DNA of 42,007 nt from Anaerolineae bacterium (GTDB taxonomy: Bacteria > Chloroflexota > Anaerolineae > Aggregatilineales > Phototrophicaceae). Location: contig JAIOHM010000063.1 of assembly GCA_019912965.1 (NCBI GenBank), positions 1 to 42,007 of the forward strand. The letters are read 5' to 3'. Made by a program: the position numbers and the translations under genes. This document shows positions 24,475 to 33,331 of the stretch, one piece after another. Below the pieces are notes generated by a model, which saw only the letters and a list, made by a program, of their open reading frames with translations, did no database searches and was not told the DNA's origin. How positions within the stretch are numbered: position 1 is the stretch's first letter; each line of letters starts with the position of its first letter.

Positions 24475-25302
24475 ATGACAAATTCACCCTATCTCAATCA
24501 ATCCGTAGTCATTACGGGAGCATCCAGCGGTATTGGCGAAGCACTGGCCTATGAACTGGCAGGGCAGGGCGCATGGCTGACGTTAGGCGCGCGTCGTTTG
24601 GATAATCTAACCACAATAGCCGAAAAGTGCCGGGTGCTGGGTGGCAAAGCCATTGCGGTTCAATGTGATATTGCTGATCAGATGCAGTGTGCCAGTTTGA
24701 TTCAGCAGGCTGCCGAAGCCTATGGGCGTATCGACACGTTGGTGAATAATGCCGGGATTACCATGTGGGCGCGCTTCAGTGATCTGCAAGACCCGGTTTT
24801 GATTAACCAGATTATGCAGGTGAATTTTACGGGTGCGGTCTACTGTACTTATTATGCCCTGCCACATTTGAAGCAGTCACGCGGGCGCATCGCCTGTATT
24901 TCCAGCATGGGGGAAAAACTGGTTGCTCCCGGCAATACTGGTTACGTTGCCAGCAAACGTGCGCTGGATGCTTTTTTCGAGTCGCTGCGCCCCGAAATCA
25001 GTGATGATGGGATTAGTGTGACGATGTTGTATTTGGGTTTTATTGATACAGGATTCGCCGGACGAATGCTCGACTCCGCTGGTCAGCCGTCATCCGGTAT
25101 TCAGCCCATGCTCAAGCGTGTGAAGCAGATGTCCGCCGAAGATGGTGCCCGCCTGATCGCCCGCACGACAGCAGATCGTAAACGACAGGTTTTTATGCCC
25201 GTCAATGGCCTGCCCGGTGTCTTGCTTCCGTGGCTGAAACTCATCATGCCCGGATATTTGGAACGCATGGGCAAGCAGTTTATGGAGCGCAGCGGACTTT
25301 AA
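24475..25302 (+). CDS. Short-chain dehydrogenase/reductase
   Basis: The 275-residue protein is read from ATG 24475 (a GTG codon directly precedes it). It is a classical SDR: nucleotide-binding TGASSGIG at 14-21, NNAG in RIDTLVNNAGITMW, catalytic Ser in CISSMGEK, and Tyr157-x-x-x-Lys161 in TGYVASKRALDAFF. The C-terminal part (LPWLKLIMPGYLERMGKQFM) is hydrophobic, as in SDRs acting on lipids or steroids. The substrate is unknown. It converges on the WD40 gene with a hairpin between. Confidence 0.92.
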   Translation: MTNSPYLNQSVVITGASSGIGEALAYELAGQGAWLTLGARRLDNLTTIAEKCRVLGGKAIAVQCDIADQMQCASLIQQAAEAYGRIDTLVNNAGITMWARFSDLQDPVLINQIMQVNFTGAVYCTYYALPHLKQSRGRIACISSMGEKLVAPGNTGYVASKRALDAFFESLRPEISDDGISVTMLYLGFIDTGFAGRMLDSAGQPSSGIQPMLKRVKQMSAEDGARLIARTTADRKRQVFMPVNGLPGVLLPWLKLIMPGYLERMGKQFMERSGL

Positions 25303-25307
25303 ACACT

Positions 25308-25354
25308 AATCCCCAACCGGTTGATGATTTTAATCATGCTCCGGGTTGGGGATT
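25308..25354. terminator. Long hairpin between convergent genes
   Basis: AATCCCCAACC-GG pairs with CCGGGTTGGGGATT (one bulge), and inside it ATGATT-TT-AATCAT forms a second perfect stem. The structure sits six bases after the SDR stop and 15 before the WD40 stop. It lacks a strong U-run, so termination may be Rho-independent only in part. Confidence 0.65.
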
Positions 25355-25368
25355 GTATCAGTTCTGAC

Positions 25369-27240
25369 TTAACTCACCTGCCACAACCGCACGGTGCCAT
25401 CGTCGCTGCCGGAGGCCAACAGGCTGCCATCCGGGCTGAATGCCACGCTGCGAACCGGGAAGTGGTGCGCGTCCAGCACGGCAATTTGTTTGCCCGTCTG
25501 CACATTCCACAACCGCACCGTATTATCAAATCCGCCGGATGCCAGCAGGGTTCCATCCGGGCTGAAGGCCACACTGTAAACCCGATGGGTATGACCGATG
25601 AGCATGGCTTCAATTTCGCCCGTCGCCACGTTCAGCACATTGATTGACGAGTCGTAGCCGCCATAAGCTGCCAGCGAACCATCCGGGCTGAACGTCATGC
25701 TGGTGAGTTCACCACTGTGTCCGCAGGTCATGTTCATGCCCCGGCTGGCAGCCGCGCTGGAAAAGCTGGCGTCCTCGGTATTAAAGCTGCTGGATTCGAC
25801 AACCGCGCTGTCGCTCCCCAGCGTCAGGCCACGTACCGGCCCTTCGCGTTCGATAATCTCGACCAGCATACCCGCATCGACATCCCATAACCGCACGGTA
25901 GCATCGTCGCCACCGGAAGCCAGCATGTCACCATCCGGGCTGAACGCCATGCTCAGGACGCTGGCGGTATGTCCGGTCAGTTCGGCATCGGCTGCCCCGG
26001 TGTGTGCATCCCACAGGGAAACGACACCCCCATCATCACCTGAAGCAATCGTGTCGCCATCCGGGCTGAAGATGACGGTTTGTACCCATCCAGCCGAATC
26101 CGGCATGACAGTGATTTCCTGTCCGGTCTGGATATTCCACAACCGTACTGTCTGGTCGTCGCTGAGTGCGCCGCCGCTGCCAGAGGCAATGTGTGTGCCA
26201 TCCGGGCTGAAAGCAATCGTGTTGATGCCGCCGCTGAACCCGCCGATGACCACCTGTTCCGTGCCTGAAGCAGTGTCCCACACTCGCAGCGTACCATCGC
26301 CGCTGCCCGTGACCAATGCCGTGCTGTCCGACCGGAACGCCAGCCCTTTAACCGCGCCTTCATGACCTTCCAGCAGGCTGATAAGCTGTCCGGTGCGGCC
26401 ATTCCATAACCGGATGCTCTGATCAGCGCTCCCGCTGGCAAGGGTTAGCCCGTCCGAACTGAAAGCCAGACTTAACACGCTGGCGGTGTGTCCCGGCAGT
26501 GTCAGCAGGGGTGATCCCATCGCCGGACTCCATAATTTCACCGTCTGGTCACGACTAGCCGAAGCCAGCATTGCGCCATCCGGGCTGAACGCGACCGCGT
26601 TGACAGCATCCGTATGACCAATCAGTGTGTGCAGTATTTCGCCTGTTTGGGCATCCCACACGATGACAGAGTGATCGCCGCTGGCGGATGCTAATTGCGT
26701 ACCATCCGGGCTGAAGGCTAACCCCTCAATCGCGTGTTGATGGCCTTCCAGCACCAGCAGCGCCGCGCCTGTTTGGGTTTCCCACAAACGAATGCTGTTA
26801 TCCATGCCGCCGGAAGCCAGCACACGCCCATCCGGGCTGAAGGCTACCGTGTTCACATCGCTGGTGTGTCCGGTCAAAATCTGTTTTTGTTCGCTGGTAG
26901 CGGCGTCCCATAAAACGACGCTGTTATCCCAACTGGCAGCGGCCAGCAGTGTACCATCCGGGCTGAATACCGCGCTGCTGATCGGTTCGTTCTGGCTTTC
27001 CAGAAGATGGGGTTCGGTTCCCGGCGCAGCAGCATCATACAGCCACACACCGACCGAACTGGAAACAGCGATAGTTTTGTCGTCCGGCGACCAGCTTACA
27101 TTATTCACCCATCCCTGACCCAGCACCCCGGCAGGCCGAAGTTCTGGCGCTGCGCTGGCGGATTGTTGACCGCCGCGTGTGCCGAGCAGGATGAATACCG
27201 AGATGATGACTGCACAGAAAGTTCCAAGTATCTTGAGCAT
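25369..27240 (-). CDS. Exported WD40 protein with 14 repeats
   Basis: The 623-residue protein opens with a signal or anchor segment, MLKILGTFCAVIISVFILLG, followed by 14 WD40 units. Typical ones are NTVAFSPDGRVLASGGMDNS and YSVAFSPDGTLLASGGFDNT. Unit 11 is degenerate (RGLTLGSDSAVVESSSFNTE), and unit 8 has a small loop insertion. Fourteen units fit two seven-bladed propellers. There is no catalytic domain, so it is a scaffold or binding protein on the outer face of the membrane. A large WD40 protein outside the cytoplasm is less usual than the TIR- or kinase-linked kind. Confidence 0.9.
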   Translation of the reverse strand: MLKILGTFCAVIISVFILLGTRGGQQSASAAPELRPAGVLGQGWVNNVSWSPDDKTIAVSSSVGVWLYDAAAPGTEPHLLESQNEPISSAVFSPDGTLLAAASWDNSVVLWDAATSEQKQILTGHTSDVNTVAFSPDGRVLASGGMDNSIRLWETQTGAALLVLEGHQHAIEGLAFSPDGTQLASASGDHSVIVWDAQTGEILHTLIGHTDAVNAVAFSPDGAMLASASRDQTVKLWSPAMGSPLLTLPGHTASVLSLAFSSDGLTLASGSADQSIRLWNGRTGQLISLLEGHEGAVKGLAFRSDSTALVTGSGDGTLRVWDTASGTEQVVIGGFSGGINTIAFSPDGTHIASGSGGALSDDQTVRLWNIQTGQEITVMPDSAGWVQTVIFSPDGDTIASGDDGGVVSLWDAHTGAADAELTGHTASVLSMAFSPDGDMLASGGDDATVRLWDVDAGMLVEIIEREGPVRGLTLGSDSAVVESSSFNTEDASFSSAAASRGMNMTCGHSGELTSMTFSPDGSLAAYGGYDSSINVLNVATGEIEAMLIGHTHRVYSVAFSPDGTLLASGGFDNTVRLWNVQTGKQIAVLDAHHFPVRSVAFSPDGSLLASGSDDGTVRLWQVS

Positions 27241-27323
27241 ATTGTTTTCTCAAGTCGATTTACGTTTTTCACATTTCTCTATGAGACAATGAAAATAGCA
27301 TTGAGAACAATAGGAGCATGGTA

Positions 27324-27345
27324 GGGGCAGTTACCGAACTGCCCC
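27324..27345. repeat. Perfect palindrome GGGGCAGTT-N4-AACTGCCCC
   Basis: A 9-base-pair stem with a four-base loop lies eight bases after the beta-helix gene stop (minus-strand sense) and about 85 bases before the WD40 start codon. There is no U-run, so it is a hairpin of the GTAGGGGC...GCCCC repeat type rather than an evident terminator, though it could act as one. Confidence 0.6.
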
Positions 27346-27352
27346 GCTATCC

Positions 27353-29125
27353 TTAAGATGTGTGAACGACGAAGCTGTCCGCCATGCTCCATCCACCCAA
27401 ACTCCCATCAGAATTTTTCGCCCTTACCCGCCAATGCCACACGCTGATGGGCAGGGCATCTGGCACGCGAAACGAAGGGGGTGCGATATTTTCATAGCGA
27501 AAGTTGACCGATGAAAAATCGCTGTTGTTGTCAATTTCCAGCACGTAACTGGCCGCGGTTGTCACCCGGCTCCAGGTGAGGGTGGGGGATTGGGTATTAA
27601 ACGCATTGACGTAGGGTGCAGAACCCGCCGCCGTATTTGCCCCAAACGATACCAACTCATATGCCCCGCTGTCGCAGCGCGCGATTCCATCGCCGTTGCC
27701 ATCAAATGGGCGCAGAACCCCACGCTGATCGGCTGCTGAACAGTAGCGGTTATCCCCCAGATCAACGCCGGGGCTTCCCGGCAGCAGGGCATGTGTTTCG
27801 GTGAAACCGCCGTTATTCCGTGTCAGTGGGCCGAGTTGTGGATTGCCCAATGTGATTCCCGCCGTACACAACGGATCATTCGTGCCGAGGCGTGAACTCT
27901 GAAGATTGCCCCCGCCGTTGACATACGGTTGGCTGCAATTCTGTCGGCTGTTATTCCCGTTGGCAGCCGTATTGAAAGCAATGATGGTATTCCGCAGCGT
28001 AGCCGGGCCGTCGAACAACCCGCCGCCAACCTCGCCCGCCGAGTTATAGACAATCGTCGAATTTTTGATGGTGAATCCCCGGCTGTTGGAAACCTTGATT
28101 CCGCCGCCATAGCTGTTGCTGGGGTCAGTGACCCGATTGCCGGAAATGGTTACGTTATCCAGCGTAATAGCTCCGGACTCGCCCGACCAGATTGCACCGC
28201 CTTGTAACACCGCACTGTTGCCGGAAAAGACCGAGTCTTTGACCAGCACAGTGCCGCTGCCCAACCGCAGCCCGCCGCCGAACGAATGGTTGACTTCATC
28301 CAGCCCAAGACGGTTGTTGATGAAACGAGAACTGTCAATCGTGATGGTGCTGTTTGGGTAACGGGCGTACAGGTACACAAAAGCCGCGCCGCCCTGTCCG
28401 TTCCCGGTGTTCCCAATGAACGAATTCCGGCGGAAGATCACCGAACCCGTAGCACTCAGTACCCCATCGTTGTAAAACGCACCGCCATAACCCGTCGCCT
28501 GATTGTTCTCAAAGGTGCTGTCCGTGATGTCTACGTTGCTGTGCAGCGTGTGAATAGCACCGCCTGCGCCATCAATCGACCGATTGTTTTTGAATGTCGA
28601 GTTCCGCACAATCAGCAGTCCCGTGTGTAAATAGATCGCGCCGCCGCCAAAATCCAGATTGCGGTTGGCATCCACATACGGGCTGTCGGTAACATTGTTT
28701 TCGAAGGTGCTGTTGATGACCGTCAGATTGCTTTTGTAGTAAGCACTGATTGCGCCACCGTTGATCTGTGTATTCGAATCCGTGTTTTTGGCGTTGATGA
28801 ACCGCAGATTTTGCACCGTCAACAGCGGAACATTCGAGTTGATCTTCAGGATGATGGATTGGTTGCTGCCGTTCAGCGTAATCCGCCCGTTGCCATCAAT
28901 CGTGGTGGTGGCGGAGATGATGCGTGGACTGGTGATGTTAATGGTGTGCGGGTTGCTGCCGCAGTTGAAAGTGACGAGGCCACCACTATTGAGTCTGGAT
29001 TGCAGCGCCTCCTGCGTACAGCTTGCGGGAGTGCCGTTTCCGACTACGCCACCTGCCTGTACCTGCGTCAGCGGCGCAGCGAGGATTAAAATCAGGGCGA
29101 GAACGCCCCATACACTAATACGCAT
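27353..29125 (-). CDS. Exported beta-helix protein with FnIII-like C-terminus (copy 1)
   Basis: The 590-residue protein starts MRISVWGVLALILILAAPLT, with a signal peptide ending near VQAGG. About 370 residues form a right-handed parallel beta-helix with repeats such as GGAIYLHTGLLIVRNSTFKN and GGGIKVSNSRGFTIKNSTIV. Next comes a domain like the choice-of-anchor Q type (DQRGVLRPFDGNGDG, CDSGAYELVS), and last an FnIII-like domain (SPTLTWSRVTTAASYVLEID). It is secreted or surface-bound, perhaps binding or cleaving polysaccharide; no catalytic residues are evident. It is a tandem paralogue of the next gene. Confidence 0.88.
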   Translation of the reverse strand: MRISVWGVLALILILAAPLTQVQAGGVVGNGTPASCTQEALQSRLNSGGLVTFNCGSNPHTINITSPRIISATTTIDGNGRITLNGSNQSIILKINSNVPLLTVQNLRFINAKNTDSNTQINGGAISAYYKSNLTVINSTFENNVTDSPYVDANRNLDFGGGAIYLHTGLLIVRNSTFKNNRSIDGAGGAIHTLHSNVDITDSTFENNQATGYGGAFYNDGVLSATGSVIFRRNSFIGNTGNGQGGAAFVYLYARYPNSTITIDSSRFINNRLGLDEVNHSFGGGLRLGSGTVLVKDSVFSGNSAVLQGGAIWSGESGAITLDNVTISGNRVTDPSNSYGGGIKVSNSRGFTIKNSTIVYNSAGEVGGGLFDGPATLRNTIIAFNTAANGNNSRQNCSQPYVNGGGNLQSSRLGTNDPLCTAGITLGNPQLGPLTRNNGGFTETHALLPGSPGVDLGDNRYCSAADQRGVLRPFDGNGDGIARCDSGAYELVSFGANTAAGSAPYVNAFNTQSPTLTWSRVTTAASYVLEIDNNSDFSSVNFRYENIAPPSFRVPDALPISVWHWRVRAKNSDGSLGGWSMADSFVVHTS

Positions 29126-29201
29126 TCCTTACCTCACATAACTATAGAAAACAGACGCCTCTGGTTTAGCACAGAATTTCCAATCACGAGATAAGTAATT
29201 A

Positions 29202-29250
29202 GTCCCCTAAAAACAAACCGCCCACTCATTTATGGGCAGTTTTTAGGGAC
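29202..29250. terminator. Nested hairpin terminator between the beta-helix genes
   Basis: GTCCCCTAAAAAC (29202-29214) pairs with GTTTTTAGGGAC (29239-29250). The inner GCCCA (29220-29224) pairs with TGGGC (29233-29237). Read on the minus strand, the inner stem is followed by TTTGTTTTT, a good U-run; on the plus strand by GTTTTTAG. It should end transcription of the 29273-31048 gene before copy 1 begins. Confidence 0.8.
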
Positions 29251-29272
29251 GGTATGCTGTTGTATGAGTGAT

Positions 29273-31048
29273 TTATGGAACGAGAATGAGAAAACTATCC
29301 GGCACGCTCCACCCGCCCCATGTGCCATTTGGATTCTTGGCCTGCACCCGCCAGTACCATACCCCGCCCGGCAGCACATCCGGCACGAGGAATTCATTGG
29401 CATCCGCCGCGAGGTTCTCATACCGGAAATTGACCGACGAAAAATCGCTGTTGTTGTCGATTTCCAGTGCATAACCAGTCGCGTCCACAAAACGTCCCCA
29501 GCTCAATGTTGGCGAAGATACATCGAACGCATTGCGATAAGGTGCAGCACCAATCGCATTGGGAAGATTAAAATCGCGGAGTTCATACGCGCCGCTGTCG
29601 CATAGATTGCTCCCATCCCAATTGCCATCAAACGGGCGGAAGATGCCGCGCTGGTCTTTCTCGGAACAGTAAAGATTAACGCCACGATCAACCGCCGGAC
29701 TGTTGGCAGGCAGGGCATGGGTTTCCGTCAGACCACCGTTGTTCGCCAGTGGCAGCAGCAGCGGATCAGCAAACGTGATTCCCGCCGCACATCTAACATC
29801 CTTCGGGCCAAGCAGCGCGCTTTGAATGTTGCCGCCGCCGCTGGCATAGGTGCGGTTGCAATTCTGGCTGCCGTTGGAGTTATTGCTGGCCGTGTTAAAA
29901 ACAACGATGGTATTCCGCAGCGTGGCCGGACTATCGAACAAACCGCCGCTGACTTCGCCCGCTGTATTGTAGGCAATGGTTGAATTGTTGATGGTGAATC
30001 CCCGGCTGTTAGACACCTTGATTGCGCCGCCATATCCAACATTCGGGTCAGTCGCATGGTTGTCAGAAATCGTGACGTTATCCAGTACAATCGCAGCCGC
30101 CTCGCCCGACCAGATCGCGCCGCCCTGCCGCACCGCCGTATTGCCCGAAAAGACCGTATTCTTGACCAGTACCCGTCCGCTCCCCAGCCGCAGCGCCCCG
30201 CCGAATGAATGGTTCACGGCATCCATGCCAAGACTGTTGTCGATGAAGCGGCTGTCTTCAATCGTGGTGGTTGTGTTGGGTTCGCGGGCATACAGGTAGG
30301 CGAAGACCGCGCCACCTTGTCCATTGCCGCTGTTACCGATGAAAGTAGTACGGCGGAAGACCAAAAATCCGCTGGGATTCAGCACACCATCGTTATAAAA
30401 TGCGCCGCCATAACCAGTCGCTTGATTATTCTCGAAGGTGGTGTCTTCAATCACCACATTGCCATGCAGTACATGCAGCGCCCCGCCAGCGCCGTCGATA
30501 GACTGGTTATCCGTAAAAACCGAATTCTGAACGGTCAGCGTTCCCGTGTGTACATAAATCGCGCCGCCGCCAAAATCCAGATTGCGGTTGGTGTTGACGA
30601 ATGTGCTGTCGGTGATGTTATTCTCAAAGGTGCAGTTGATGACGGTAACATTTGTCCTGTAGTAGGTGCTGACCGCGGCGCCGTTGATCTGCTGGTTGGG
30701 GTTGTTATTAAAAGCATTGATGAGTCTCAGGTTTTGTAGTGTGAGCAGGGGAACATCGGACTGGGCTTGTAGAATGATCGATACCCCACCGCCATCCAGC
30801 GTGATGAGGCCTGCGCCGTCGATTGTGGTGGTGACGGAAATCATACGCGGGCTGGTGATGGCAATCGTGTGGGCGCCGCCGCAGTCAAAGGTGACCAGTC
30901 CGCCGCTGTTCAACACATTCTGCAAGGCTTCCTGTGTACAGCTTTCCGGCGTCCCAATCCCGACTACACCAGCCGCCTGAATCCGCCCGGCCAGTGGTGC
31001 AATCAACAACAAAACCAGGGCGCATACGCCCCATACACGAAATCGCAT
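29273..31048 (-). CDS. Exported beta-helix protein with FnIII-like C-terminus (copy 2)
   Basis: The 591-residue protein is read from ATG 31048 (SD AGGGGA); upstream in-frame starts would lengthen it by nine residues without a better site. The signal peptide is MRFRVWGVCALVLLLIAPLA. It matches copy 1 domain for domain: beta-helix (GGAIYVHTGTLTVQNSVFTD), anchor segment (DQRGIFRPFDGNWDG, CDSGAYELRD) and FnIII-like end (SPTLSWGRFVDATGYALEID). Much of the sequence is identical between copies, so the pair arose by tandem duplication. The terminator between them suggests separate expression. Confidence 0.88.
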   Translation of the reverse strand: MRFRVWGVCALVLLLIAPLAGRIQAAGVVGIGTPESCTQEALQNVLNSGGLVTFDCGGAHTIAITSPRMISVTTTIDGAGLITLDGGGVSIILQAQSDVPLLTLQNLRLINAFNNNPNQQINGAAVSTYYRTNVTVINCTFENNITDSTFVNTNRNLDFGGGAIYVHTGTLTVQNSVFTDNQSIDGAGGALHVLHGNVVIEDTTFENNQATGYGGAFYNDGVLNPSGFLVFRRTTFIGNSGNGQGGAVFAYLYAREPNTTTTIEDSRFIDNSLGMDAVNHSFGGALRLGSGRVLVKNTVFSGNTAVRQGGAIWSGEAAAIVLDNVTISDNHATDPNVGYGGAIKVSNSRGFTINNSTIAYNTAGEVSGGLFDSPATLRNTIVVFNTASNNSNGSQNCNRTYASGGGNIQSALLGPKDVRCAAGITFADPLLLPLANNGGLTETHALPANSPAVDRGVNLYCSEKDQRGIFRPFDGNWDGSNLCDSGAYELRDFNLPNAIGAAPYRNAFDVSSPTLSWGRFVDATGYALEIDNNSDFSSVNFRYENLAADANEFLVPDVLPGGVWYWRVQAKNPNGTWGGWSVPDSFLILVP

Positions 31049-31204
31049 TGGTTTTTCCCCTAACTCACCCAACACACTCTATCAGATAGCAGAAAACATC
31101 CTGAAATACGATAAGCAATAAGTCCTTTTGGCGCAAGCACAGGAATTTTGAGGCGCTTGCCTTGCGCGTTAGAATGACGGCGAATGATAGATGAAGGTTA
31201 TTTT

Positions 31205-31975
31205 ATGCCGCTTTTGCAAACTGCTTCCGCCCCCATCTGGTATGCCGATCATCGTGATCCAGTTTCCCACTTGCCGACCACCCTGCTGATACACGGCGCG
31301 GGTGGAACCCATCTGGATTGGCCCGCCGAACTTCGCCGGATGCCGGAAGCCAATGCGATTATCCCCGATCTGCCGGGGCATGGTCGCAGCCCGGAACCCG
31401 GACGTGCCAGCATCGCCGCCTATGCCGCCGATATGATTGCGCTGTTGGATGCCCTCAAAATTCAGCAGGCCTTCATCGCCGGACACAGCATGGGCGGAGG
31501 AATTGCCCAGACGATGGCACTGCATTATCCCCAGCGCGTCAAAGGACTGATTTTGATCGGCACATCCGCCAAATTGGGCGTTCATCCCGATATTCTCAAT
31601 GGGATTATGGGAGAAACTGCGCGGGTGACTTCGCTGCTGGTGGATTGGTATTACGGCAGTGGGGCGACCGATACCCTGCGCCGCCGGAGCAAACAGCAGT
31701 TGATGGAATTTAACCCCCAAATCTTGTACAACGATTATGTAGCCTGCAACGCCTTCGACATCCGCGATCAGGTCGCGCGGATTAAAGCCCCAACGCTGAT
31801 TATCGGTGGCACAGAAGATAAGCTGACTCCGTTCAAATTTAGCGAATCGCTGCGGGATCATCTGCCAAATGCGCGGTTGATCAAACTGGAAGGCGCGGGA
31901 CACTTTATGACTCTGGAGCAGCCGCAGGCCGTAGCCGATGCCGCCCGAACATGGTTATTGGAACAGCAGGGATAA
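31205..31975 (+). CDS. Alpha/beta hydrolase
   Basis: The 256-residue protein is read from ATG 31205 behind GAAGG; an ATG at 31184 lacks a good ribosome-binding site. The oxyanion HGAGG lies in TLLIHGAGGTHLDW, the nucleophile elbow is GHSMGGG, the acid is Asp in GGTEDKLTP and the base is His in GAGHFMTLEQP. The complete triad and length fit esterases or carbon-carbon hydrolases of the MhpC type. It heads an operon with two genes that follow at three-base spacing. Confidence 0.92.
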   Translation: MPLLQTASAPIWYADHRDPVSHLPTTLLIHGAGGTHLDWPAELRRMPEANAIIPDLPGHGRSPEPGRASIAAYAADMIALLDALKIQQAFIAGHSMGGGIAQTMALHYPQRVKGLILIGTSAKLGVHPDILNGIMGETARVTSLLVDWYYGSGATDTLRRRSKQQLMEFNPQILYNDYVACNAFDIRDQVARIKAPTLIIGGTEDKLTPFKFSESLRDHLPNARLIKLEGAGHFMTLEQPQAVADAARTWLLEQQG

Positions 31976-31978
31976 CCG

Positions 31979-32404
31979 ATGCAGCGATTAAATACCCTCT
32001 GGCAGGCGGTCAATGCGGCTTCAACGGTTGCGGAACTGGCGCGGCAGTCGCAGACTTTTCATTTCGGCGTCAGCCAACCGATCACTTTTTACCTGCGGGC
32101 GGAAAATGCCGAGGTGCGCGTCACCCGTTGGATGCAGCCAAAAATTGAAGTTGCTGTGCAGTTGCAGGCCGCATTTGGCTGGCGGATGGAAACGGATCAG
32201 GATGAAGCCGGGGTGTACATGGTGGCAAAGCGGCGCGCGCTGGTTGGCGGATTTTCCAGCGCGACCTTCAATATCCTCGTCCCCCACAATACCTATCTCA
32301 TGCTCAATCTGACCGATGGGCGTCTGGTGCTGGAACATGTCGAGGGTTCGTTACACATTCCGCCCCCGGATGCCGATAAAAATATTCAGATCAGCAGCAA
32401 GTAA
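31979..32404 (+). CDS. Hypothetical beta-rich protein (DUF4097-like)
   Basis: The 141-residue protein MQRLNTLWQAVNAASTVAEL shows alternating hydrophobic beta strands, for example AEVRVTRWMQPKIEVAVQLQ, FNILVPHNTYLMLNLTDGRL and LEHVEGSLHI. The last part resembles DUF4097-type beta-solenoid proteins (adhesin or LiaF-related), but the match is weak. There is no signal peptide. It lies between the hydrolase and a membrane protein with three-base gaps on each side, so all three are one transcript. Confidence 0.7.
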   Translation: MQRLNTLWQAVNAASTVAELARQSQTFHFGVSQPITFYLRAENAEVRVTRWMQPKIEVAVQLQAAFGWRMETDQDEAGVYMVAKRRALVGGFSSATFNILVPHNTYLMLNLTDGRLVLEHVEGSLHIPPPDADKNIQISSK

Positions 32405-32407
32405 TTG

Positions 32408-33331
32408 ATGACTTTCCCTGCCCGTCTCGCTTACACCCTGCTCACAGCTTATATCCTCACGTTCTATTCCGAGTGGATGTTCTGGACAGGCCGCCCGCCC
32501 AGCCCGACCTTTTTCCTCGAAGCACTCCCCACATGGATGGCCTACTCGTTTATCACCTTCTTTTTCATCACAGCCGTTGGTTATTTCCGTGTCCGTTCGC
32601 TTTGGGTGATCTTCCTCTGCGGTGCGCTCTACGGCTGGTTGTTGGAAGGGGTGCTGGTGCAAACCCTGTACGATGCTTTCCCGATCCAGATTTCGTTTAC
32701 CGGATTGGCATGGCACGCGCTCATCAGCGTCCTATTCGGCTGGTGGTGGCTACCTCGCCGTCTGCATGAATCGCGGGCGATTATTCCTTGTTTGCTGTTC
32801 GGGTTGGGATTGGGATTGTGGTCAATTGGGTGGTGGCTTGAACCCGATGTTGCGGTCGCCGCGCCGGAATCGGTATTCCTGTACAACGGATTTTTCAGTC
32901 TGCTGCTCGTCCCGGCTTATATGCTGTGGAGTCGGTTTAAGCTGGCTGATTTCCGCCCGACACGCATCGAAGTTATTGGCGCGCTGGTTTTACTGGCGTT
33001 GTATTTTGCGGTTATCACCGTGCCGACTCAGCCATTGGCGCTGCTTGTATTGCCGCCCCTGCTTACGCTTGTCTTGTGGATTCTGCGGAAAAATCGACAA
33101 CATGAGCCAGAAATTCAGATTAAGGTTGCCCCGATAACGCTCAAAAAAGCGTTACCCTTGCTGCTGATTCCCGTTACGGCGAGTCTGGTGTATGCAGGTG
33201 CATTATCCATCGGTCTGACCTTCCCCGGTTTGCAGGTGCTTTACACCATCACCATGCCGTTGGGTTTTATCCTGTTCGCCATCAGCTTGTACAAAACCGG
33301 GTTTCAGCGGCGAGAGCTTGATCGCTCATAA
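32408..33331 (+). CDS. Polytopic membrane protein of unknown function
   Basis: The 307-residue protein from ATG 32408 has about nine or ten membrane segments, for example LLTAYILTFYSEWMFW, MAYSFITFFFITAVGYF, LVLLALYFAVITV and LLPLLLIPVTASLVYAG style stretches, with a short cytoplasmic tail (KTGFQRRELDRS). I do not recognise the family; it is not an obvious ABC permease or MFS member. It is the third gene of the hydrolase operon and overlaps the convergent TIR-TPR gene by six bases. Confidence 0.72.
   Translation: MTFPARLAYTLLTAYILTFYSEWMFWTGRPPSPTFFLEALPTWMAYSFITFFFITAVGYFRVRSLWVIFLCGALYGWLLEGVLVQTLYDAFPIQISFTGLAWHALISVLFGWWWLPRRLHESRAIIPCLLFGLGLGLWSIGWWLEPDVAVAAPESVFLYNGFFSLLLVPAYMLWSRFKLADFRPTRIEVIGALVLLALYFAVITVPTQPLALLVLPPLLTLVLWILRKNRQHEPEIQIKVAPITLKKALPLLLIPVTASLVYAGALSIGLTFPGLQVLYTITMPLGFILFAISLYKTGFQRRELDRS

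Noticed and set aside
27324..27345. Intrinsic terminator of beta-helix copy 1
   Set aside because: The stem is perfect but no U-run follows on either strand, so it was listed as a palindromic repeat.
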